NCBI RefSeq assembly: GCF_000472785.1
Contig: NZ_AXAL01000006.1
Location: 248,208-312,207, forward strand
Direction of reading: 5' to 3'
DNA: 64,000 bases
Origin: Mesorhizobium loti CJ3sym
GTDB lineage: Bacteria; Pseudomonadota; Alphaproteobacteria; Rhizobiales; Rhizobiaceae
The notes under the pieces are model-generated. The model made no database searches. It was not told where the DNA came from and was given only the letters and a program-made list of their open reading frames with translations. This document shows positions 10,126 through 20,441 of this stretch, piece by piece; the stretch's first letter is position 1; every line of letters begins with the position of its first letter. The position numbers and the translations under genes were made by a program.

Positions 10126-10302
10126 GACAATATCCCGGTCAAGCATTGGTACGATCGCATCATCTACGTCAGACCTGAACGCAATGCCGTGCTCAACGCG
10201 CTGGGTGGCTTTCTCGCCGGCTGCGGAGTCGCGTCGATGCTGTGTTACTTTGGGCATCGCGGAACCCTCATGTCCCAAACCCGCCATTTATCCGCACCAT
10301 GA

Positions 10303-10680
10303 AAATGGTTGGACTACTTGCTTCTCGGCCTTTCAGGCAACGAGTTGCTGGCTTCTGTGTTTGACCGCTGTCCTATTGGCGGCTGTAGGTCAGGTTATCA
10401 TGCCAAGGCGTCGAAAACCGTTTTCTATAAGCTCGCCTTTGCATTTCGACGACCCTCATGGGATTGCGCGATGGGGTGGCCTCGCGGGACTATGCGTGTC
10501 TCTCATCGTCATTTTTGTAATTGCCCCACCATTTGTAGGCTGGTTGAACCGATCAGGGTTCGTTTTGGTGTTCTGAAGGCGGCGCAATGACCAGTTCCCA
10601 TCCCTCGAATGCCGGCCAAATCCACTACCTTGCATAAACAGGTAGCGTGTTATATACAGGTCTCGAATTCAGGACCTGCC
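10303..10680 (+). other. Probable relic of a small membrane protein gene, no intact gene seen
   Basis: Between 10303 and 10576 one frame encodes two hydrophobic segments (WLLCLTAVLLAAVGQVIM, then GGLAGLCVSLIVIFVIAPP) ending at TGA 10574-10576. The only ATG upstream of the second segment lies at 10400, inside the end of the first segment, and no ribosome site is clear. Together with the stop at 10125, the stretch 9901-10576 looks like decaying small membrane genes. The last 100 bases contain the dyad described at 10657. Confidence 0.35.
10657..10678. promoter_or_regulatory. Dyad directly before the PadR start codon
   Basis: Perfect six-base arms CAGGTC (10657-10662) and GACCTG (10673-10678) separated by 10 bases, ending two bases before ATG 10681. 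No separate Shine-Dalgarno sequence is visible, so the dyad could be a PadR operator, a hairpin covering the start, or both. An overlapping TGT-TATAT-ACA lies at 10648-10658. Confidence 0.4.
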
Positions 10681-11007
10681 ATGACCGACTCCATCCTCGT
10701 CCAGCTGCGAAAAGGCGCGCTTGATCTGTGCGTCCTGGCCGTGCTGTCGCGGGGTGAAAGCTACGGCTATGAAATCGCCAGCACGCTGGTCGCCGCGGTG
10801 AACATGGGGGAGGGCACGATCTATCCCCTGATGCGCCGGATGCAGAATGACGGGCTGGTAGCCACCCGCCTCGTCGAGTCGAGCAGCGGGCCGCCGCGCA
10901 AATATTACCGGCTCACGCCGCTCGGCCGGCAGGCCTTTGAAGCTCACCGCCGCGACTGGCGCTCCTTCGGCGGTGCCGTCGACAAACTTCTCGAGGATTT
11001 GCCATGA
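10681..11007 (+). CDS. PadR-family transcriptional regulator
   Basis: 108-residue winged-helix protein. LDLCVLAVLSRGESYGYEIASTL is the start of the PadR DNA-binding domain, GEGTIYPLMRRMQNDGLV the recognition helix and wing, and GPPRKYYRLTPLGRQAF the end of the wing. It is the short (s-PadR, subfamily 2) form. Its stop overlaps the next start by ATGA. PadR regulators next to DUF1700 membrane proteins are a common arrangement, so it probably represses its own operon in response to an unknown signal. Confidence 0.9.
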   Translation: MTDSILVQLRKGALDLCVLAVLSRGESYGYEIASTLVAAVNMGEGTIYPLMRRMQNDGLVATRLVESSSGPPRKYYRLTPLGRQAFEAHRRDWRSFGGAVDKLLEDLP

Positions 11008-11570
11008 CCAGGGACGCCTTCTTGCGCACGCTGAGACAGGGACTGGCCGGCCTGCCGCCGCAGGAGATCGAGGACATCGTCGGCGACTATGCCGCCCATT
11101 TCGCCGATGCTTCGGGCCGCAGCGAAGCGGACGTCGCGGCGGCGCTTGGTGATCCGACCAGGATCGCCCGCGAGCTGCGCGCCGAGGCCGGGCTGCGCCG
11201 TCTTGAAGCCCATTGGAGCGTTTCGAACATGCTGGCGGCGACGTTTGCTCTGGCCGGCCTTGCCTTCGTCGACATCGTCTTCCTGCTGCCGCTGCTCATC
11301 ACCGCGGTGGTGCTTGCGCTTGCCCTTGGCATCACGCTCGTCGCCATCGGCGCGCTCGGCATCAAGATCATTCTCACCACCTTGCTGTTCGAGCCGGGTA
11401 CTGCCTTTTCGCTCACCTTGGGACGCCTGTTCATCGGTGCCGGACTGGTGAGCAGCTTCCTTGGTGGCGGCGCCTTGCTGTTGCTGGGCATGGGGGCCGG
11501 CTTGCGGGTTGTCGGGCGCTATGCCCGGCTGCATTCGCGCATCACGCAAGCCGACCGCAGCCCCGCTTGA
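11004..11570 (+). CDS. DUF1700 (HAAS-domain) membrane protein
   Basis: 188 residues. The N-terminal cytoplasmic part (LPPQEIEDIVGDYAAHFADA, residues about 17-36, then ALGDPTRIARELRAEA) is the DUF1700/HAAS signature. It is followed by three to four hydrophobic segments from residue 75 onward. Translationally coupled to the PadR gene (4-base overlap) and followed after 49 bases by a DUF2807 gene. The family is usually found with a PadR regulator and is proposed to sense envelope or membrane conditions; function here is not proven. Confidence 0.85.
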   Translation: MTRDAFLRTLRQGLAGLPPQEIEDIVGDYAAHFADASGRSEADVAAALGDPTRIARELRAEAGLRRLEAHWSVSNMLAATFALAGLAFVDIVFLLPLLITAVVLALALGITLVAIGALGIKIILTTLLFEPGTAFSLTLGRLFIGAGLVSSFLGGGALLLLGMGAGLRVVGRYARLHSRITQADRSPA

Positions 11571-11619
11571 GCGGAGCAAAGCTCGCGCAATTTTGTCATC
11601 ACGTCGAAGGAAACGGACA

Positions 11620-12327
11620 ATGACTGGAAAACTGGCATTCGTCGCGACAGCCGGACTGGTCGGCGCCGCCCTCTTTTTGGCCGCGGGCATCGGGCTTGCC
11701 GGGCCGGATTGGGTCAATGCGGGAGGCTCGTGGATCGGCGGCCGATCCACCTGCGGCGCGATCACATCCGTCAGGAAGGAAGTGACGCTGCCGTTCAGCG
11801 CCAATGACAGCTTCACCATCGCCTTGCCGGCTTCGGTCCGTTACCAGCCGGGCGACAAGGCCGAAGCTGTCGTGAGCGGCGATTCCACGCTGATCGACCA
11901 TGTGCGCATGGAAGGCAGCCAGCTCAGCCTGGATTGTGATACGGGTTGGTTTTCGCCCCGGCTCGATGTCAGCCTGTCGGGGCCGGCGATTTCGGACTGG
12001 AAACTGACCGGCAGTGGCGACCTTGCCTTGTCCCAAATCAATCAGCCCAAGCTGCGGCTGAGCATTCGCGGCAGCGGCAGCGTGGCCGCCACCGGAACCG
12101 CCCAGGCGGTCGACCTGGAAATCTCGGGCTCGGGCTCGGGGCGGCTCAAGGATCTGATCGCCCAATCCGCACAGATAGACATCCGCGGCAGCGGCGACGC
12201 CGAGGTCACCGCGCAGGCCGACGCGGATGTCTCGATTTCCGGCAGCGGTGATGTCGATCTCTACGGGCACCCGACCATGCGGCGGTCGCAGGTCAGAGGC
12301 AGCGGCAGCATCACGCAGGTGCCTTAG
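11620..12327 (+). CDS. Secreted DUF2807 (putative auto-transporter adhesin head, GIN) protein
   Basis: 235 residues with an N-terminal hydrophobic segment (residues 5-25) acting as signal peptide or anchor. From residue 75 it shows repeated Gly-Ser-Gly turns (TGSGDLALSQ, IRGSGSVAAT, ISGSGSGRLK, IRGSGDAEVT, ISGSGDVDLYG), the pattern of a beta-helix of the DUF2807 family. The start follows AAGGAAACGGACA. It is the third gene of the PadR operon, so it is probably the exported product of that system. Confidence 0.85.
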   Translation: MTGKLAFVATAGLVGAALFLAAGIGLAGPDWVNAGGSWIGGRSTCGAITSVRKEVTLPFSANDSFTIALPASVRYQPGDKAEAVVSGDSTLIDHVRMEGSQLSLDCDTGWFSPRLDVSLSGPAISDWKLTGSGDLALSQINQPKLRLSIRGSGSVAATGTAQAVDLEISGSGSGRLKDLIAQSAQIDIRGSGDAEVTAQADADVSISGSGDVDLYGHPTMRRSQVRGSGSITQVP

Positions 12328-12342
12328 CCGAGGCCTTCGCGG

Positions 12343-13284
12343 TCAGTTGGTCGATGTTTCCCCGGCGCGTTTCCGAGCCTCCAATGCGCGGCGCAATGCC
12401 GGCGCTTCCTGCTGGACGTAGTCCCACAACCGGTTGGCGATCGGCCCGTGCGGCCGGTCGCGACGGCGCGCCACCACCAGCTCCTCGGTGCGGCCCGGCA
12501 GATGGGGGCCGGCAATGGAGTGCAGGCGTCCGTCGTGCAGCTCGTCCTCGATCAGGAAGCGGGGCAGGTGGCCCCAGCCAAGACCCTGCAGGATGATCTC
12601 CTTCTTCATGCCCTGGTCGGCCACCAGGCATTGCGGCGCGCCTTCGATCAGCGAATAGTCTTGTTGCGGCGAATGGCGGGCGCTGTCGCGCATGATGCAT
12701 TGGGTGAGTGCCTGCATCTGATCGGGCGTGACCGGCTCCTTGATGCGCTCCGGCAAGAAGCCCGGGGCCACCACGGGAATGAAGGGCACCTTGCACAGAT
12801 CGAGCCATTCCACCCGCGTATCGCCCTTGTCGACCCAGTGCAGGATCAGATCGGCTTCGTCGTCGAAGAGGCGCTCCCACGGACCGCCGACGGCCTCGAA
12901 ATGCAGATGCAGGCGCGTGCCCGGGCACTGGGCGAAAAAACGGCCAAGCATGCCGAGCACCTGCGGGCGCGGGCAGAGGTCGCCGATAACGACATGGATT
13001 TCGCTTTCCTCGCCCATTGAAAGCTGGGCGGCGTGCACCCGCAGGCCCTCCAGTTCGCGCAGCAGCGATTGCGCGCGGCGGTGGAACGACATTCCCGCCT
13101 CGGTCGGGCGCACGCGATAGCCGCTGCGATCCAGAAGAACCAGATCGAGCTGCCGTTCGAGCTTGGCAATGGCGGCGAACACCGCCGGATGCGAGCGATG
13201 CAGCATGGCCGCCGCCGGCTGAAAACCGCCGGTGCGGATCACCGCATCGAAGCATTGCAAATCGTGCAAGGTGAACTCGGCCAT
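12343..13284 (-). CDS. LysR-family transcriptional regulator
   Basis: 313 residues: N-terminal winged helix (FTLHDLQCFDAVIRTGGFQPAA with LHRSHPAVFAAIAKLE as recognition region) and a periplasmic-binding-like effector domain. It is divergent from an alpha/beta hydrolase gene with 99 bases between them, which contain an inverted repeat suited to a LysR site. The likely target is the hydrolase gene plus itself. The ligand cannot be deduced. Confidence 0.9.
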   Translation of the reverse strand: MAEFTLHDLQCFDAVIRTGGFQPAAAMLHRSHPAVFAAIAKLERQLDLVLLDRSGYRVRPTEAGMSFHRRAQSLLRELEGLRVHAAQLSMGEESEIHVVIGDLCPRPQVLGMLGRFFAQCPGTRLHLHFEAVGGPWERLFDDEADLILHWVDKGDTRVEWLDLCKVPFIPVVAPGFLPERIKEPVTPDQMQALTQCIMRDSARHSPQQDYSLIEGAPQCLVADQGMKKEIILQGLGWGHLPRFLIEDELHDGRLHSIAGPHLPGRTEELVVARRRDRPHGPIANRLWDYVQQEAPALRRALEARKRAGETSTN

Positions 13285-13294
13285 GTCAGCTTTG

Positions 13295-13322
13295 ATTACA
13301 GAGAGTGTCCTGTCTTTGTAAT
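13295..13322. promoter_or_regulatory. Inverted repeat between LysR gene and hydrolase gene
   Basis: ATTACA (13295-13300) and TGTAAT (13317-13322) are perfect complements separated by 16 bases, 11 bases upstream of the LysR start and about 60 bases before the hydrolase start. Position and symmetry suit a LysR-type operator. The assignment is inferred from layout. Confidence 0.5.
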
Positions 13323-13383
13323 ATCACTGAAAACGCTGCCCGCCTACGCTCTGCTCATTCAACCTTCCAGAAGGAATTTCATC

Positions 13384-14175
13384 ATGAGTGAGCTGAATTT
13401 CGTGACTGTCGGCGACGGCACCCGCATCGCCTACCGCTTCGACGGCGACGCCAAAAAGCCGGTGCTGGTGCTGTCGAATTCCATCGCCACCACACTGCAT
13501 ATGTGGGACGGCCAGATCGCTGAACTGTCGAAGCATTTTCGCGTTCTGCGCTACGATTTTCGCGGCCATGGCGGGTCAACTGTCCCGGCCGGCGCCTATT
13601 CGCTCGACCGGCTTGGCCGCGACGTGGTCGAGCTGCTCGACGCGCTCGGTCTAGGGCGCGTGCATTTCCTCGGCCTGTCGCTGGGTGGCTTCGTCGGGCA
13701 GTGGCTCGGCGTGCGGGCGCCGGAGCGCATCGACCGCCTGATCATTGCCAACAGCTCGTCACATCTCGGGCCGGCAAGCTATATCGACGAGCGAATTGTT
13801 GCGACGCTTCAGGCTCCAGACATGGCAGAGAACGCCGAGGCGTTCCTGGCCAACTGGTTTCCTGCCGCCATGGCCGCGGCCAACGGCCCTGTCATCCAGG
13901 AATTTCGCGCCATGCTGCTGAGCATCGATCGGCAGGGCTTGGCCGGCTTGTTCGCCGCCGTTCGCGATTCCGACCTTCGCCGTATTGTGACGTTGGTCTC
14001 GCGGCCGACCCTGGTGATCGCCGGACGGTACGACACGGTAACGGCGCTGAGTCACAGTGAAGAGATCGCCGCATCCATCCAAGGCGCGAAGCTGGTTGTC
14101 CTGCCCGCGGTTCACCTGTCGAACGTCGAGTACCCTGCCGAGTTCGTCGAGACTGTGCTCGGTTTTCTGCGCTGA
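13384..14175 (+). CDS. Alpha/beta hydrolase, 3-oxoadipate enol-lactonase-like
   Basis: 263-residue cytosolic hydrolase. The nucleophile elbow GLSLGG lies near residue 97, the acid near IAGRYD (about residue 221), and the catalytic His in LPAVHLSNVE (about 242). The fold start LVLSNSIATTLHMWDGQI closely resembles PcaD-type enol-lactonases of the protocatechuate pathway, but no other pca gene is nearby, so the substrate is uncertain. ATG 13384 follows AGAAGGAA. Divergent from the LysR gene that probably controls it. Confidence 0.85.
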   Translation: MSELNFVTVGDGTRIAYRFDGDAKKPVLVLSNSIATTLHMWDGQIAELSKHFRVLRYDFRGHGGSTVPAGAYSLDRLGRDVVELLDALGLGRVHFLGLSLGGFVGQWLGVRAPERIDRLIIANSSSHLGPASYIDERIVATLQAPDMAENAEAFLANWFPAAMAAANGPVIQEFRAMLLSIDRQGLAGLFAAVRDSDLRRIVTLVSRPTLVIAGRYDTVTALSHSEEIAASIQGAKLVVLPAVHLSNVEYPAEFVETVLGFLR

Positions 14176-14230
14176 GCCGCAGCACCGAACCAACAGTGCG
14201 TGAGGTTCGGGGCCTGTTGGCTTGCGGACC

Positions 14231-15208
14231 TCACGACTCCTTGCACATCGGCAGCGGCTGCGGTGGCGGCGCCGGATGGTCCTTTTTGTACTGGGCGATC
14301 ATCGGCTCAAGAGTCTTCCTTGGCCAGAATTTCGGTGTGCCGATTTCCTTCAGGCAGGATGCATTCCAATAGGTGCCCGATTGCGAACGGCTAGCCGCTA
14401 CCGCGGCGATGTCGCGTGATTCCGGGTAGATGTAGAGCGTCGTCGGGTTGTCCTTGACCATCGAGATGATCTGCTGCGCATCCGCCGGCGACCAGCTGGT
14501 GCAGCCATTGCTGCGGCCGCCGGCATAGTCCACCAGCTTGCCGAACGGCACCAGACCGTCATGATCGGCGTAGGAGCTTTTCGGATTTTTACGCATGCAC
14601 ATGGTGCGCAGCACCTGTGCCGCGTGGCCGCCGATCACGCGCTGCCTGGCATTGGCGGCTTCGCCTTCGCCGTCGAACTGGATGAATGTGCGCAGGAAGG
14701 CGGCGTCCTGCTTGGCGCCGGTACGGTAAAAACCCTTGAACGACGTCTTTGTCTCGCGGGTTATGTAGGCGCCGCCGGCGGTCAGCTCCGAATCCATGGC
14801 ATTGCCGAAGTTTTTGGAGCATCGCCTGCCGTTTGAAAAATCGACCGTGCCTTTCAGGTTCTTGCCAGCCCCGTGACCCGATGCGATGGCGCGGAACGAC
14901 TGGCTGGCTTCGCAGACGATATAATACCGGCGCCCCAGCACGCCATTGCCCATGTCTCCGGGACGCGTCGCATCCATCGCGAAATAACAGGGGTTTTTGA
15001 CAGCACCTTGCGCCACCTTCTTCTCGTAAAGCGCCCGCGCCCGTTCCAGCACCACTTGTGATATCTGGCCGTCGGCGTCGCCGACATGGGCCTGCAGCCA
15101 GGCCGGGACACCGGAGGGCGCGGCAAACGAACGGACCGTTGCCGTCAAGGCAATGACAAGAAGGCTAAGGGTGACGACAATGCCAAGAGGGACAGATCTC
15201 AACCGCAC
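14231..15208 (-). CDS. Secreted protein related to L,D-transpeptidase YkuD_2 family
   Basis: About 325 residues, exported: the N-terminus holds a Sec-type signal (GIVVTLSLLVIALTATVRSFA). The motif GGRSNGCTSW near the C-terminal third resembles the Cys active-site motif of the YkuD_2 group, and a His in the preceding GGHAAQ or SYADHDG segments may pair with it. I chose GTG 15208 because AGGAG lies 10 bases upstream; an ATG at 15271 adds 21 residues without a ribosome site. It may act on peptidoglycan, but enzymatic activity is not assured. Confidence 0.65.
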   Translation of the reverse strand: MRLRSVPLGIVVTLSLLVIALTATVRSFAAPSGVPAWLQAHVGDADGQISQVVLERARALYEKKVAQGAVKNPCYFAMDATRPGDMGNGVLGRRYYIVCEASQSFRAIASGHGAGKNLKGTVDFSNGRRCSKNFGNAMDSELTAGGAYITRETKTSFKGFYRTGAKQDAAFLRTFIQFDGEGEAANARQRVIGGHAAQVLRTMCMRKNPKSSYADHDGLVPFGKLVDYAGGRSNGCTSWSPADAQQIISMVKDNPTTLYIYPESRDIAAVAASRSQSGTYWNASCLKEIGTPKFWPRKTLEPMIAQYKKDHPAPPPQPLPMCKES

Positions 15209-15394
15209 CGGATCAATTCTCCTGTCGAAGCCAAGCGAATCTTTTAGGTGTTGCCACCCGCAACCAATCATAAAATGTCTCGCGCCAATCGGCGAGACAC
15301 AACTTGTTTAGCGAAGTTCACTTCCGGGCGGCACCGGCTTGAGCCATCTCGCGGCCACGGCTATGCCTGGTTCGCCTCCCAGGGAGCATGGATC

Positions 15395-15952
15395 ATGGTC
15401 GAGATCGTCAAACCGGCACTTGAACATCTGCCCTCCTACAGAGCAGCGCTCGAGCGTGGCTGGTCGCCGGACAATGTCCGGCTGCTTGAGGCGACGCGCG
15501 AGCAATTGGCGGCGATAGAGCAGGATCCCATGGCGTTCCTGGCCAACCTCGATGACCCCGAAGCCAGGGGTGGTCCGATCACCTTGCCCGACGGCACGCA
15601 AGTGCCGCGCTTGCCGGGCTTTCGCCGCTGGATCTGGGACGGCGAGGCATCGGGCTCGATCGGCTTTCGCTGGCAGAAGGGCACGGCGGAACTGCCGTCG
15701 CATGTGCTTGGCCATATCGGCTATGCGGTGGTGCCGTGGAAGCGGCGGCGCGGCTATGCCACGCAGGCCTTGCGGTTGATGCTCGACGAGGCGAGGGCGG
15801 TCGGCCTGCCCCATGTCGAGATCACCGCCAAGCCGGGCAATCCGGCGTCACACAAGGTGATCCTGGCCAATGGCGGCAGACTGGTCGAGCGCTTCTTCGA
15901 GGACGCAGCCTATGGCGGGGTGGAGAGTTTGCGGTTCCGGATCGAGCTGTAG
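15395..15952 (+). CDS. GNAT-family N-acetyltransferase
   Basis: 185-residue cytosolic acetyltransferase. The acetyl-CoA loop is seen as VPWKRRRGYATQALRLML (about residues 115-132), followed by VEITAKPGNPASHKVILANGG, the usual motif B in RimJ/RimL-like members. ATG 15395 is preceded by AGGGAG at 8 bases. Substrate unknown. It is a single gene with 186 bases to the previous divergent gene. Confidence 0.85.
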   Translation: MVEIVKPALEHLPSYRAALERGWSPDNVRLLEATREQLAAIEQDPMAFLANLDDPEARGGPITLPDGTQVPRLPGFRRWIWDGEASGSIGFRWQKGTAELPSHVLGHIGYAVVPWKRRRGYATQALRLMLDEARAVGLPHVEITAKPGNPASHKVILANGGRLVERFFEDAAYGGVESLRFRIEL

Positions 15953-16017
15953 GGGCGCGAGGTTGTGCAGCCCTTTCGGGCGCTAGCGCCGGCGCGGACT
16001 TCGAAAATAGAGACCTC

Positions 16018-16434
16018 TCACCCGTGCTCGTCGGCACACAGCGCGTGGTCCGACAGCGCGCGGATGACGTAGCAGTCGCCGACCGTCCTGCCGTCGCAGC
16101 AGGAGGCGATGCGCTCCAGCTCGGTTTCCAGCCGCTTCAGCTGGGCGATCTTTTCGCGCACGGAGATCAGCTGTTCCCCGGCGATCTTGTCGGCATGGCC
16201 GCAAGGCTGGTCGGGGTGGCCGCTCAACTCGATCAGCGAGCGGATGTCCTCGACGGCGAAGCCAAGGTCGCGGGCGTGGCGGATGAAGGCTAGCCGCTCC
16301 AGCTCCTGCCTGGAGTAGCGGCGCTGGTTGCCTTCCGAGCGCTCGGGCGCGGCGACCAGGCCCATCTGCTCGTAGTAGCGGATGGTCGGCACCTTGACGC
16401 CGGTGCGGCGGGAGAGATCACCGATCGAAAACAT
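16018..16434 (-). CDS. MerR-family Zn/Cd-responsive regulator (ZntR/CadR-like)
   Basis: 138 residues. The N-terminal MerR helix-turn-helix reads FSIGDLSRRTGVKVPTIRYY, followed by a dimerisation helix. The C-terminal metal loop has CCDGRTVGDC plus an upstream Cys (QPCGHADK), as in ZntR/CadR proteins. The C-terminal DHALCADEHG adds further ligands. It is divergent from the ZntA ATPase gene and shares with it a promoter of the classic MerR architecture. Zn, Cd or Pb would convert it to an activator. Confidence 0.9.
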   Translation of the reverse strand: MFSIGDLSRRTGVKVPTIRYYEQMGLVAAPERSEGNQRRYSRQELERLAFIRHARDLGFAVEDIRSLIELSGHPDQPCGHADKIAGEQLISVREKIAQLKRLETELERIASCCDGRTVGDCYVIRALSDHALCADEHG

Positions 16435-16446
16435 GCATTTTGCCTC

Positions 16447-16477
16447 TTGAAGCTCTAGTGACTAGAGCAATTATAGT
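16447..16477 (+). promoter_or_regulatory. MerR-type operator-promoter of the ZntA gene
   Basis: The -35 element TTGAAG (16447-16452) and the -10 element TATAGT (16472-16477) are separated by 19 bases, the overlong spacer typical of MerR-controlled promoters. The spacer region carries a perfect dyad, GCTCTAG (16452-16458) TGA CTAGAGC (16462-16468). It reads toward the ATPase gene. Confidence 0.85.
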
Positions 16478-16546
16478 GTCTGACATCAGGGTTCAAGGCC
16501 CTCGCGACCGCACGCCGCTCGGGTGAAAAAGCAGACAGGTGATGTG

Positions 16547-18808
<2,262 letters not shown>

Positions 18809-18823
18809 GCGTTCTGTCGTTGG

Positions 18824-20008
18824 CTACTCGGCCGGCGCCGTCAGCGGCGGCGTGGCGTTGCTGCGCCCTTCCCAGACCTGGGAGATGACAGCCACGACCA
18901 CGGCGACCAGCATGGCGACAGCGCCGACCACCGGCAGGCTGCGGTAGCCGTAGCCGGCATTGAGCATGGCGGCGCCCAGCGAGGCGGCAAGCGCGATGCC
19001 GACATTGAAGCCGGATGGGATCAGCGATGAGGCGAGGTTGGAGGCATCCGCCGTCCAGGCCAGGATGCGGGTCTGGATCGGCGTGCCGATGGCGAAGTTG
19101 AGGCCGCCCCAGATGACGATCGCCACGACCATCGGCACAGGGTAGGGGCTGACGGCGTAGATGATGGCCAGCGTCACTGCCTGCAGGCCAAGCATGGTGA
19201 TCAGCGACGGCATCAGCTTCCAATCCGACAATTTGCCGCCGAGGAAGACGCCGAGCGTGGCGCCGACGCCGTTTAGCAGCAGCACCCAGGGAATCAGGTT
19301 CTCGTCGAGCCCGGTAACCTCCAGCAGCGTCGGCGTGATGTAGGTGAACAGGCAGAACTGGCCGAGCATCAGCATGAGCATGAGGATCAGCGAGGTCCAG
19401 ACCTGCTGGCGCGCCAGCACGCGGACCTCGCGGGCGAGGCCGACAGGCTTGGCGGACGATCCGGTGGTGCGCGGCAGGAGTGCGGCCATGGCGAGCGTTG
19501 CCGCCACGCCCAGCGCGCACATCACCCAGAAGGTGGCGCGCCAGCCCCAGATGTTGCCGATGGCCGTGCCGGCCGGCACGCCGATGACGTTGGAGACGGT
19601 GAGGCCGGACAGGATAACCGCCACCGCCATGCCGCGTTTGTCCTCTGGGACAAGGCCGACCGCCACCACCATGGCGATGCCGAAATAGGCGCCATGCGCG
19701 ACCGCGACGGCAATGCGCAAAAGCAGCATCGAGGTAAAGTCGGGCGCCAGCGCGCAGGCTGCCTGGCCGATGGTGAAGATGACGGCGAGGCCGAGCAACA
19801 AGGTCTTGCGCGGCAACGACTTGGTGGCGAGCGCCAGCAGCGGGCCGCCAATGGCGATGCCGCAGGCATAGCCGGACACGAGATAGCCGGCCGAGGGCAC
19901 TGAAACGCCAAGCCCTTGCGCCACTTGCGGCAGCACGCCGGCAATGACGAATTCGGTGGTGCCGAAAGCGAAGGCGGCGATGAATAGGGCAATGAGCGGA
20001 AGCGACAT
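18824..20008 (-). CDS. MFS transporter of the AraJ/sugar-efflux (DHA1) type
   Basis: 394-residue inner-membrane transporter with 12 predicted helices. The N-terminus LIALFIAAFAFGTTEFVIAG and the helix 2-3 region (GYACGIAIGGPLLALATKSL then PRKTLLLG) match the AraJ/NepI group of exporters. It converges with the ZntA gene, with 15 bases between stops. Substrate is unknown. Start context shows only a weak AAGG. Confidence 0.85.
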   Translation of the reverse strand: MSLPLIALFIAAFAFGTTEFVIAGVLPQVAQGLGVSVPSAGYLVSGYACGIAIGGPLLALATKSLPRKTLLLGLAVIFTIGQAACALAPDFTSMLLLRIAVAVAHGAYFGIAMVVAVGLVPEDKRGMAVAVILSGLTVSNVIGVPAGTAIGNIWGWRATFWVMCALGVAATLAMAALLPRTTGSSAKPVGLAREVRVLARQQVWTSLILMLMLMLGQFCLFTYITPTLLEVTGLDENLIPWVLLLNGVGATLGVFLGGKLSDWKLMPSLITMLGLQAVTLAIIYAVSPYPVPMVVAIVIWGGLNFAIGTPIQTRILAWTADASNLASSLIPSGFNVGIALAASLGAAMLNAGYGYRSLPVVGAVAMLVAVVVAVISQVWEGRSNATPPLTAPAE

Positions 20009-20083
20009 GGGAAAAGCCTTGGCTGGAACGGCCTCAAACCATGGATGGACGGCGCGGGCAATCCAGAAATTTTTGTCGCCGCT

Positions 20084-20314
20084 TCAGCTTTTCTTGAACG
20101 GCAACTCAGGGGGTGTCTTGCGGCCATAGGGAATTCTGAGCCACGCCCGCTCATGGAAATAGTAGAGCAACGACTTGGTGAAGACCTCGGTCACGCCGAT
20201 GGCGGCGGCAAGCTTGACGCTTCCGGTCACCACCAGGGAAATTATCAGCGTGTCGATGGTGCCGGTCATGCGCCAGGACAGCGCCTTGGCGAAACTGCGC
20301 GAACGAGTGTCCAT
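20084..20314 (-). CDS. DUF2061 small membrane protein
   Basis: 76 residues with two short hydrophobic segments. The opening SFAKALSWRMTGTIDTLIIS and the end FTKSLLYYFHERAWLRIPYG are the two halves of the DUF2061 domain. It stands alone between the MFS gene and the Na/Pi symporter gene. In some bacteria this domain is fused to sulfate-assimilation enzymes, but no such gene is nearby, so the role is open. Confidence 0.82.
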   Translation of the reverse strand: MDTRSRSFAKALSWRMTGTIDTLIISLVVTGSVKLAAAIGVTEVFTKSLLYYFHERAWLRIPYGRKTPPELPFKKS

Positions 20315-20441
20315 GGATTTCCTCCGGTGGCCGGAATGCTTAGCCGACCGATGCCAGAATGGGCAAAGACTAATTTGCCGTTTGCGCCTGGATGACGGAA
20401 CCTTTGTTCCCAGGGTGACTGCAGAAGATTCTTCCGCTGCC

